The notes beneath the pieces are model-generated. The model saw only the letters and a program-made list of their open reading frames with translations. It was not told the DNA's origin and did not search any database. Below, in pieces: positions 7,186 to 13,188 of a DNA stretch of 13,188 nucleotides. How positions within the stretch are numbered: the first letter of the stretch is position 1; every line of letters begins with the position of its first letter. The DNA is from CAZHEV01 sp964531335 [NCBI: uncultured bacterium] (GTDB lineage: Bacteria; Eisenbacteria; RBG-16-71-46; CAZHEV01): positions 1,634 to 14,821 of the forward strand of contig CAZHEV010000028.1 in assembly GCA_964531335.1 (NCBI GenBank), read 5' to 3'. Made by a program: the position numbers and the translations under genes.

Positions 7186-8715
7186 CTAGGGGGTGCCCGT
7201 TGAGCCGGCACCGACCGGCTTCTCGAACAGGTACACAGGCGCTTTGTTGAAATGCCATTCGCCCACGGGGTCCATCATGCGCCGGGCCACCTCCAAGAAG
7301 CGGTCCTCCCGGTCCACCCACCAGGCCATGCACTGGACTATCCAGACCCTGTCCGCCCCGGCCGTGTTCTCTCGAAGCCAGGCCTCCATCGTACCTTTGT
7401 CGTGGAAGGCGCTGGTCGGCGGCGTCAGTACGTCGATCCCGCCGCGAAGGTAGTGGAGCAACGCGACCTCCAGGGCATAGACGACGACCGCGTCGCCGGG
7501 CTCGGCCTCCTTGAGCACGAGCCTTCCGGCCGAGCGGGCGTCGGGCCTCCAGTATCGCTTGTCCGTGAAGTACTGATAATCGGATACCAGCATGAGACCC
7601 AGGATCGCGGCGAGCAGCAGCCCCCGTACGATCTTGGGTTTTATCGAACAGATGCCCGCCGAGAGAAGCAACATGTAGGGGGGAAGCGCAATGAGCGCAT
7701 AGCGCGAGTTGGGCGCTTTGAGATTGAGCATGGAGAGCGCCGCCATGGAAAGGACCGGCACCGCCACCCAGAGCAGCACAAGCGCCCGCGACTCCTTCTT
7801 TACCCGGAAGGCGCCGAAGACGGCGAGGCCCCCGAAAAGGACCGCGGCCGGAAGCAGATACCACAGGTGAGGCTTCAGAGCCGACATGCGCTCCATCTTG
7901 AGCTCGTCCACCGAGGGGCCCATGGTCACGCCGAGCGAGAAGTTGTAGAACGTGTAAGGGATGCTGAGAAGTCCCGGCGGGGACTCCCCTTTGACCGCAG
8001 GCTTTCCGATGCTCTCGTTGGGACGCCCGAGGTGCAGCTCGCCGGTCGATCGCGTGGCGCCGTGGATCCACGGCCAAAGCAGGATCGCCGACAGAGCGCA
8101 CAAAAAGACCAGTCTCCGCAGCGGGTATCTTCCGCCTTTTCGGGAAAGGAGCGAGTAGATCACGTAGAGAGGAAAAAGAAAGAACCCGGACAGGTTCGAG
8201 AGACACGCCCCCACGGTGGCAAGAAGGGCGAGGACGAAGCTGCGCGCGGAGCGCCTATCCATCTCCCACAGGAAGGCGAGCACGGCGACTATGCCCAGGT
8301 CGAAGAGAAGCGCGTAGTTTCTCGTCTCCTGGCTGTACCACAGGTAGAACGGTGAGGCGGCCAGCAGGGCCAGAGCCAGGAGGGCGGCGGTGCGGCCCAG
8401 GAGCTTGAGGCCCGCGCGGTAGAAAAGGACGAGCCCAATGGAGGCGAGAAGCGCGGAAAGCGCCCTGGCCGCGGCCTCGGAGGTTCCGAAAAGCGCCATC
8501 CATCCTCTCAGAAGCAGAAGGTAGAGGGGGCCGTGGATGTTGGTTACGGTCCTGGTCAGGGTTCCCTCCGCCGCGCCCTGCGCGATGGCGACGGAGTGAA
8601 CCTCGTCGAACCAGAAACTCTGCTGCCCCAGCGCCACGAACCTCAGTGCCACGCCCGCGATGAGCACGAAAAGAACCGCGGGGCGCAGGTAATCTCTGGA
8701 GGTGGTTCCGTTCAC
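7186..8715 (-). CDS. GT39-like (PMT_2 type) membrane glycosyltransferase
   Basis: This is a 509-residue protein that spans the membrane many times. Family landmarks are visible. SFWFDEVHS (33-41) follows the first membrane segment and carries the acidic pair Asp37-Glu38 typical of GT-C enzymes. INIH-type and PLYLLLL residues (59-69) follow in the first loop region, and WYSQETRNYALL (126-137) matches the SQEARxYAL box of PMT_2/GT39 proteins. About ten hydrophobic segments follow. A soluble C-terminal domain of about 110 residues then ends in VYLFEKPVGAGSTGTP. Family members transfer a sugar from a polyprenyl-phosphate donor on the outer face of the inner membrane. The GTG start at 8715 overlaps the previous gene's stop (GTGA). 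The frame can be extended to 8919, but that part overlaps the upstream gene and is Arg-rich and unlike a GT-C N-terminus. Acceptor and sugar are unknown. Confidence 0.8.
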   Translation of the reverse strand: MNGTTSRDYLRPAVLFVLIAGVALRFVALGQQSFWFDEVHSVAIAQGAAEGTLTRTVTNIHGPLYLLLLRGWMALFGTSEAAARALSALLASIGLVLFYRAGLKLLGRTAALLALALLAASPFYLWYSQETRNYALLFDLGIVAVLAFLWEMDRRSARSFVLALLATVGACLSNLSGFFLFPLYVIYSLLSRKGGRYPLRRLVFLCALSAILLWPWIHGATRSTGELHLGRPNESIGKPAVKGESPPGLLSIPYTFYNFSLGVTMGPSVDELKMERMSALKPHLWYLLPAAVLFGGLAVFGAFRVKKESRALVLLWVAVPVLSMAALSMLNLKAPNSRYALIALPPYMLLLSAGICSIKPKIVRGLLLAAILGLMLVSDYQYFTDKRYWRPDARSAGRLVLKEAEPGDAVVVYALEVALLHYLRGGIDVLTPPTSAFHDKGTMEAWLRENTAGADRVWIVQCMAWWVDREDRFLEVARRMMDPVGEWHFNKAPVYLFEKPVGAGSTGTP

Positions 8716-10136
8716 TTCAGCGCATCCCCGATCAATCGGATGAAACGTCCTATGACCTCGCTCTGGTTGGCGGCTATCGTCGCAAAGCCTACGGCCCCGG
8801 TGTGACTTATCATGCCCAGTGCGTACTGGAGCAAAAGGAGCACGTTCCAGGCGGAAAAGAGGACCGTTATCGCCGGCGCCGCGAGCCTCGCGATAATCTC
8901 CCTTGCGCCCCGCCGCCATAAGAGGCGCCTTATCTCATCGAGGAACACGGCCAGCCCCACCATGAAGGCCGGCGTGGCGCTGAGGAGCCTTCTCATCCCG
9001 AAAGACGCGCCTCCCCACCAATCGTGTATGGTGCAGTTCGACGCGACGGACAGCGCGAGCGTGGCGACCAGCACCCCCGCGAGCTCGCGGTTTCTCCTGA
9101 AGAGCAAGAAGACCCCGAGCGTCGCGAGGATGGTTATGGGGTGCCAGATGAAAAGCCCGTGCTTCGCCGACACGAAGGTGCCCCAGAGCCCCTCGTAGCG
9201 GAACCCCAGCGCGCTTAGGGGATACCTTATCAACGTCCGGCCGTGGAAGTACTGCCAGAGGGCGAGCTGGACGGAGGCCACAAGCGCGAACCCCACGAGC
9301 GCCGCCCCGAGAAGGACGAGGGCGCCCGATAGCTTCGGTCTCGCGCCTGCTGAGTCCCCTCTGAGGTACCTGGTAATCTCGAGCGCCAGCGCCGGGACGA
9401 CCACTGCGGCGTCGTTCCATCTCACAATGAAGAGAAACCCCGTGAGAAGCCCCCACCTGAACCACACCCCCGGGCTCGCGGAGCCTTTTCTTCTCCACCA
9501 GTAGAGGAAGAAGGCGCCCGTCGTGAGCATGGTTATGGAGTGGGGGTAGGTCGGGGCGAGATAGAGATAGTAGAGAAGGGGCGAGGCGAAGGCCACGCAC
9601 AGCGCCGCGAAGAAGGCCTCCCTGGGCGGCGCTATCTCGCGGGCGAAGGCGAAAAGCAGGACAAGCCCCAACACGCCGCATGCCAAGGTCGTAAGAGCGA
9701 TTGCCAGATAGTACAGGCCTCCGTATCCGTCGGCCCTGCGGTCGAGGCCTACTGCGTTTCCCGCGCGAACTATAGAGTGAGCGAAGACATACGCCGGCGA
9801 CCAGATGAGCGGCGGGCCCACGCTCGCGAAAAAGGGCACCCTGCCTGTTACCGGATCTGGTGTGCCCGTATGCGCGAGGGGATCCAGGCCCGGGGTGTGC
9901 TCGCTTCGCTCCAGAAGCGCTCCGGGCAGGCCGCCCGCGTCGGCGACTATGTGAGTGGAGAGGTAGTCGAACTCCTCGGCCAGGTCGAGGTCCCGGTCAA
10001 CGACAAGAGATCGAAGGAACGCGACGGACCCTACGCCGTCTCCGTGGACCCAGGGCGTGAGCAGAAAAGGCGCGACGGCCAGGAGACAGACGGCGATCTT
10101 GATTCTCCATGCCCCCGTTTTGTCATTGGACGACAA
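8712..10136 (-). CDS. GT-C-like polytopic membrane protein, probable glycosyltransferase
   Basis: This is a 474-residue protein with about ten membrane segments. The N-terminus has one hydrophobic segment (13-30), then an acidic loop with HGDGVGS and VVDRDLDL. Later motifs include SVGPPLIWSPAYVFAH (105-120), APTYPHS (194-200), SAKHGLFIWHP (323-333) and HDWWGGASFGMRR (371-383). These resemble uncharacterised GT39/GT-C-like proteins of bacterial glycan loci. I cannot assign a substrate. The chosen start is a TTG at 10136, because GGAGG lies 9 bases upstream (10146-10150) and the protein then begins with a normal short tail before the first membrane segment. The frame extends to a GTG at 10301, but the added 55 residues are Gly/Arg/Pro-rich and look non-coding. 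It overlaps the next gene by GTGA, so the two are surely co-translated. Confidence 0.7.
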   Translation of the reverse strand: MSSNDKTGAWRIKIAVCLLAVAPFLLTPWVHGDGVGSVAFLRSLVVDRDLDLAEEFDYLSTHIVADAGGLPGALLERSEHTPGLDPLAHTGTPDPVTGRVPFFASVGPPLIWSPAYVFAHSIVRAGNAVGLDRRADGYGGLYYLAIALTTLACGVLGLVLLFAFAREIAPPREAFFAALCVAFASPLLYYLYLAPTYPHSITMLTTGAFFLYWWRRKGSASPGVWFRWGLLTGFLFIVRWNDAAVVVPALALEITRYLRGDSAGARPKLSGALVLLGAALVGFALVASVQLALWQYFHGRTLIRYPLSALGFRYEGLWGTFVSAKHGLFIWHPITILATLGVFLLFRRNRELAGVLVATLALSVASNCTIHDWWGGASFGMRRLLSATPAFMVGLAVFLDEIRRLLWRRGAREIIARLAAPAITVLFSAWNVLLLLQYALGMISHTGAVGFATIAANQSEVIGRFIRLIGDALK

Positions 10137-10145
10137 GAGTCGTGG

Positions 10146-10150
10146 CCTCC
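10146..10150 (-). promoter_or_regulatory. Ribosome binding site that decides a TTG start
   Basis: On the minus strand GGAGG is followed by 9 bases and then TTG at 10136. This is the best-placed ribosome binding site in the frame and supports the short form of the GT-C-like protein over the GTG at 10301. Confidence 0.6.
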
Positions 10151-10476
10151 GTCCGCCTTGTTGTTTCGTCTCCGACCCGGCCTTTTCCCGCGAGAGGCCT
10201 CCGGCGCCGCCATCACCCCGTGGCCGTGCCTTCCGACCAGTGCGGCCGCCGCCCGGCGCGTCGGCTGCGCGCTTGCCCGGTCCCCGATTTGCCCTCGGCA
10301 CAGCCCCGCCGCCATCGGCCCTAAGCCGTGCCGCGAGGCGAGGCCCCGTGTTTTCAAGGCCCCCGGGGCGTCGTCAGGGCCTCTGCGCAAGGCCCCCGGG
10401 CGCTCGAGCGGGCTCGGGAGGGGTCCTCTCACCAGGAAGCCATTCTAGCACATCGCCATTGCCTGCGACCGCGTCT

Positions 10477-10502
10477 GAGTGTAACTTGATCGGTGTACAC
10501 TC
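10477..10502. promoter_or_regulatory. Inverted repeat upstream of the GT2 gene, candidate operator
   Basis: GAGTGTA (10477-10483) and TACACTC (10496-10502) form a perfect 7-bp inverted repeat with a 12-base spacer, 48 bases before the ATG of the family 2 glycosyltransferase. The right arm lies within the 8-bp palindrome GTGTACAC. The local drop in GC and the position suit a regulator site or promoter. A weak TTGCCT / TAACTT pair with a 17-base spacer (-35 at about 10459) overlaps it. Confidence 0.35.
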
Positions 10503-10549
10503 GCCGGGGTGGGACTTTTCCCGCCGGCGGTCATGGGAGAGAGGCAGTG

Positions 10550-11335
10550 ATGGAGCAAAAAGAGACCCCCGGGAGGCTGGCTGGGGACCGGACCCGGTCC
10601 GGCCGGCTCGACTTGGCCGTGGTCATGCCCGTTTACAACGAGGGGGACTGCATAGCCCGGGTTCTGCGGTCCTGGCTGGCGACCCTGGCCTCCGAGAGCA
10701 TAGACTTCAAGATGATCGTGCTGGATGACGGGTCCACCGACAACACCTCCTCCGAGCTGGCCGCGTTCGCGGACGACCCCAATGTGGAGGTCGTCGAGAA
10801 GCCGAACAGCGGGCACGGGCCGACCGTACTCCTTGGATATGAAAAGGGGATCGGAACGGCCGATTGGGTCTTCCAGTGCGACAGCGACGACGAGATAAAG
10901 CCCGATCACTTCCCGGTGCTCTGGCACAGCAGGCGCCATTTCGACGCCCTCTTCGGGGTCAGGCCGGACAGGGCTCAGCCGCTATCGCGCAGGTTCATAA
11001 GCGGCTGCACAAACCTCACCGTCCGCCTCCTATACGGGCCCGGCATCGAGGATGCCAACACGCCCTACAGGCTGATCAGGGCGCCTCTTCTGGCCGCCAT
11101 TCTGGAGAGGATCCCACCTAACACTTTCGCCCCGAACGTCGTCATATCCGGCGCGGTCGCCAAGGCGGGCGCCCGGATAATGAACCATCCCGTGTTCTGG
11201 GAGCAGCGCAAGACGGGAAAGGTATCCATAGTAAAGTGGAAGCTGCTCAAGTCCGTCATGCTGGCTTTCTGGCAGACTCTTCGCTGCCGCTCGCAGGTCG
11301 GCGGGCTCGAGAGCCGTTTCGAAGCGGCAGGTTGA
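10550..11335 (+). CDS. Family 2 glycosyltransferase, DPM1-like
   Basis: This is a 261-residue GT-A enzyme with no membrane segment. Motifs in order are VVMPVYNEG (24-32) at the nucleotide-binding strand, LDDGSTDNT (58-66), NSGHGPTVLLGY (86-97) and the metal-binding DSDDE (111-115). A later basic stretch (RRFISGCTNLTVRLLYG) is followed by ANTPYRLI (169-176). This order matches dolichol/polyprenyl-phosphate sugar synthases and related GT2 enzymes. It would load a sugar from a nucleotide donor onto a lipid carrier at the cytoplasmic face. The start is the ATG at 10550 with GGGAGAGAGG ending 5 bases upstream; the adjacent in-frame GTG (10547) is less well spaced. The frame can be extended to 10493, but that runs into the candidate operator. 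It is divergent from two GT-C membrane proteins that may use its product, and it precedes the mutase gene. The exact sugar is unknown. Confidence 0.85.
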   Translation: MEQKETPGRLAGDRTRSGRLDLAVVMPVYNEGDCIARVLRSWLATLASESIDFKMIVLDDGSTDNTSSELAAFADDPNVEVVEKPNSGHGPTVLLGYEKGIGTADWVFQCDSDDEIKPDHFPVLWHSRRHFDALFGVRPDRAQPLSRRFISGCTNLTVRLLYGPGIEDANTPYRLIRAPLLAAILERIPPNTFAPNVVISGAVAKAGARIMNHPVFWEQRKTGKVSIVKWKLLKSVMLAFWQTLRCRSQVGGLESRFEAAG

Positions 11336-11371
11336 CCGCGAAGCGCAGCAGGTCTCCCGCTCAGATGGCGC

Positions 11372-11466
11372 TGGGAAGCACCTCGTGCGCCTGCGTGGTC
11401 GGCGTCGGGCATTTCCAATGCGGTGTCGTCCCCGCAATCACTATGGGAAACACCTCTTGCGCCTGC
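11372..11466 (+). repeat. Pair of 23-bp imperfect direct repeats
   Basis: Copies at 11372-11394 and 11444-11466 both begin TGGGAA and end TGCGCCTGC. They differ at two positions and lie 72 bp apart, a multiple of three. In one reading frame each copy encodes G-(S/N)-T-S-C-A-C. The second copy runs directly into the GC-rich hairpin. Confidence 0.6.
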
Positions 11467-11495
11467 CCCGGGGGGGGAGATGTCTCCCCCGGGGC
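11465..11495 (+). terminator. Very GC-rich hairpin downstream of the GT2 gene
   Basis: GCCCC, a run of eight G, then AGA (11465-11480) faces TCT, five C, then GGGGC (11483-11495). The stem is about 12 bp with three extra G on the left arm. It would be very stable. No T run follows (TTGTC), so it is a structural or Rho-assisted terminator, or an mRNA stability element, about 130 bases after the GT2 stop. Confidence 0.45.
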
Positions 11496-11705
11496 TTGTC
11501 ATCGAGGCGGTCCTGGCCGATACTTGGTTGCGGAGGGAGCTCTTTACGCTTGGGTCGCGGCCCAGCGGCTTTCACGCGGCCGGAGGCCGTAGGCGCGCCC
11601 GCGGGCGAGCCTGTTTCCGGGAAGTCGCGCTCGCATGGAGCCCGAGGCGGCAGGGCTTTGGATGGTATCCGGCAGCAGCTCACGTCCGACGGGAGTACCT
11701 AGAGG

Positions 11706-13100
11706 TTGACCGACCGTAAGTTCGATCTATCCGGTCCCATTATAATAGTGGGCGCCGGCCCGGCGGGGCTCGGCGCCGCGCGCATGCTACAGGAGTCAGG
11801 CTTCGGCGACTGGACGCTCTACGAGCGCACCGACCGGGTGGGCGGCCTGGCGGGAAGCTTCGTGGACGAGAGAGGGTTCACCTGGGACCTCGGAGGCCAC
11901 GTCGTATTCTCCCACTACGATAGATTCACCTCGCTTCTGGACGACCTGCTCGGTCCCACCGGCTGGATAGAGCACGAGAGAGAGAGCTGGATCCGGCTCA
12001 TGGGCCGCTGGGTGCCGTACCCGTTCCAAAACAACCTGCACCGGCTGCCCGAGAGGGAGCGGGCCGAGTGCCTGGCCGGCCTCATGAAGGCTGCGGCGAA
12101 TAGGCGAGCCGAGCCCTTCGCGGACTTCGACGACTTCATAGTCCGCACTTTCGGCGGCGCGATAGCCGATCTTTTCATGAGGCCTTACAACTGGAAGGCG
12201 TGGGGGTACCGGACGCCGGAGCTCGGTGCGGAGTGGATCGGAGACAGGGTCTCCGTCCCGGATCCCGAGCGCGTCGCCCGAAACGTCGAGCTCGAAAGAG
12301 ACGACGTAGGCTGGGGCCCTAACAACAAATTCAGGTTTCCCGTCTCCGGCGGAACAGGCGTGATCTGGAACGCGCTGGCCGCGGGGCTGCCCGGCGACAA
12401 GGTGATCACGGGCCGCGAGGTCACGGCCGTGGACCCGGGGTCTCGCACCGTGGAGCTTTCGGACGGCGCGCGGCGCCGCTACGGCGCGCTCATCTCCACC
12501 ATGCCCTTGAACGAGCTGGCGCGCTTGTGCGGTCACGGCGGCTGGATCGAGGCGACCTCCGGCCTCAGGCACTCGTCGGTCCACGTAGTGGGCGTGGGGC
12601 TCAAGGGCAGGCCTCCTGATGAGCTGAAATCGAAATGCTGGATTTACTTCCCCGAGGACGACAGCCCGTTCTACAGGGTCACTCACTTCAGTCTTTACAG
12701 CCACAACAACGTGCCCGACATAACTCGCCGGTGGTCGCTCATGTGCGAGGTGTCCGAGTCGCCGGGAAAGCCCGTCGATGCTTCACGCGTCGTCGATGAC
12801 TGCGTTGACGGTCTCGTGAGGGCCGGTCTGATCGAAGGGCCGGGCATGATAACCCACACGTGGAGCCGAAGGGCGGAGTACGCGTATCCGACGCCCACCA
12901 AGAGCAGGGACGAGATAATACTTTCCGTGCTGCCCGAGATGTACGAGGCGGGAATACTATCACGCGGGCGTTTCGGGGGATGGCGCTACGAGGTCGGCAA
13001 CATGGACCACTCCTTCATGCAGGGCTACGAGGCCGCCGGTCACATCCTGAGCGGCGCATCCGAAGTAACCATCTGGAACCCCGACGCCGTGAACCGTTGA
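11706..13100 (+). CDS. UDP-galactopyranose mutase, eukaryote-like class
   Basis: This is a 464-residue flavoprotein. The FAD-binding motif IIIVGAGPAGLGAA lies at 12-25, followed by YERTDRVGGLAGS (39-51). The body closely matches the eukaryotic (Aspergillus-type) mutase as I recall it: GGHVVFSHY (63-71), WVPYPFQNN (102-110), IADLFMRPYNWKAW (153-166), FRFPVSGGTGVIW (209-221), CWIYFPEDDSPFYR (311-324), EVSES (348-352), YPTPT (394-398) and SRGRFGGWRYEVGNMDHSFM (419-438). His65, Arg181 and Arg324 align with residues known to act at the substrate diphosphate and flavin in the fungal enzyme. The reaction is UDP-galactopyranose to UDP-galactofuranose, with reduced FAD, in the cytoplasm. Typical bacterial Glf proteins are nearer 370-400 residues and lack these blocks. 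The start is a TTG with GGGAG 10 bases upstream; an in-frame TAG at 11700-11702 excludes a longer form. Related amine-oxidase-type flavoproteins are the main alternative. Codon use looks like the neighbours. Confidence 0.85.
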   Translation: MTDRKFDLSGPIIIVGAGPAGLGAARMLQESGFGDWTLYERTDRVGGLAGSFVDERGFTWDLGGHVVFSHYDRFTSLLDDLLGPTGWIEHERESWIRLMGRWVPYPFQNNLHRLPERERAECLAGLMKAAANRRAEPFADFDDFIVRTFGGAIADLFMRPYNWKAWGYRTPELGAEWIGDRVSVPDPERVARNVELERDDVGWGPNNKFRFPVSGGTGVIWNALAAGLPGDKVITGREVTAVDPGSRTVELSDGARRRYGALISTMPLNELARLCGHGGWIEATSGLRHSSVHVVGVGLKGRPPDELKSKCWIYFPEDDSPFYRVTHFSLYSHNNVPDITRRWSLMCEVSESPGKPVDASRVVDDCVDGLVRAGLIEGPGMITHTWSRRAEYAYPTPTKSRDEIILSVLPEMYEAGILSRGRFGGWRYEVGNMDHSFMQGYEAAGHILSGASEVTIWNPDAVNR

Positions 13101-13188
13101 TCGCCGGGATTGTCTTAGCCCGCCCGCCGCAAACCCACCCCCGGCACGGGACACGGCCCACGCATGCGTGAATAAAGTCTCCCGGCGG
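13101..13188. other. Right-edge non-coding sequence
   Basis: After the mutase stop there are 88 bases with no recognisable gene. They include a perfect 12-bp palindrome CACGCATGCGTG (13159-13170). No terminator with a T run is visible. Confidence 0.4.

Larger units (their letters stand above)
10137..10549. other. Divergent GC-rich intergenic region, about 410 bp
   Basis: The region lies between the minus-strand GT-C operon and the plus-strand GT2 gene. Several frames are open because the DNA is very GC-rich, but their products are Arg/Pro/Gly-rich and I do not count them as genes. It holds a 13-bp direct repeat CAAGGCCCCCGGG (10355-10367 and 10388-10400, 33 bp apart) and an inverted repeat at 10477-10502, listed separately. 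Promoters for both directions should lie here, but no strong consensus boxes are visible. Confidence 0.6.
11336..11705. other. Intergenic region between the GT2 and mutase genes, about 370 bp
   Basis: This is a long gap for an otherwise compact cluster. It contains a 23-bp imperfect direct repeat (11372-11394 and 11444-11466) and a very GC-rich hairpin (11465-11495), both listed separately. Several frames are open. One of 75 codons from an ATG at 11365 is Cys-containing, but it has no good ribosome binding site. The last 15 bases supply the probable ribosome binding site GGGAG (11691-11695) of the mutase gene. I see no clear promoter. Confidence 0.55.

Noticed and set aside
10355-10400. 13-bp direct repeat CAAGGCCCCCGGG, possible iteron or CRISPR-like unit
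   Set aside because: Only two copies, low complexity, in a region where GC runs are common, so not evidence of an array or origin.
10057-10728. Open frame across the divergent intergenic region into the GT2 gene
   Set aside because: Low-complexity Pro/Arg/Ala product, no ribosome binding site, and its 3' half shadows the GT2 gene.
11742-11747. TATAAT hexamer near the mutase start
   Set aside because: It lies inside the coding sequence, in codons for the Ile-Ile-Ile-Val strand of the FAD-binding motif, so it is not a promoter for this gene.
13102-13187. CGCCGGGA / TCCCGGCG inverted repeat after the mutase gene
   Set aside because: The arms are 8 bp with a loop of about 70 bases in GC-rich DNA. 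This is not a credible terminator and is easily chance.

Overview
The window is GC-rich, densely coding bacterial DNA. Two features suggest a Gram-negative of the FCB group or a neighbouring candidate phylum such as Eisenbacteria, Krumholzibacteria or Latescibacteria. One is a large secreted protein with calcium-loop motifs and a FlgD-like C-terminal Ig domain. The other is a secreted DUF6599-like protein beside a Tat-exported aldo/keto reductase. The taxonomic placement is inference. I see no tRNA, rRNA, insertion sequence or CRISPR array.

Layout. (1) 1-138, minus: probable first 46 codons of a gene leaving the left edge. (2) 139-567: divergent intergenic region with an AT-rich inverted repeat near 457-479. 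(3) 568-3485, plus: a three-gene run encoding a secreted DUF4412-like protein, a Tat-exported aldo/keto reductase with two CX2CX2CX3C iron-sulfur motifs, and a DUF6599-like exported protein that overlaps the reductase gene by ATGA. A GC-rich hairpin follows. (4) 3588-6104, minus: an 838-residue secreted FlgD-Ig protein with its own consensus-like promoter at 6188-6217. (5) 6307-7152, minus: a diverged copy of only the last 278 codons of that gene. It abuts the 3' end of a glycosyltransferase gene and is in frame with that gene's stop. (6) 7186-10136, minus: two overlapping genes (GTGA) for multi-spanning GT-C-type membrane proteins; the downstream one is GT39-like. (7) 10137-10549: a very GC-rich divergent intergenic region. 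(8) 10550-13100, plus: a DPM1-like family 2 glycosyltransferase, a 370-bp gap with a repeat and a strong hairpin, and a flavoprotein that closely resembles the eukaryotic class of UDP-galactopyranose mutase.

How it fits together. Regions 6 and 8 look like a surface-glycan locus. The mutase would make UDP-galactofuranose. The DPM1-like enzyme would load a sugar onto a polyprenyl phosphate. The GT-C proteins would use lipid-linked sugars on the outer face of the inner membrane. The substrates are inference. Region 3 looks like an extracytoplasmic redox module of unknown substrate. The two most unusual points are the eukaryote-like mutase and the truncated paralogue lying in frame behind the glycosyltransferase stop. 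I found no clear evidence of an entirely new defence or mobile system.
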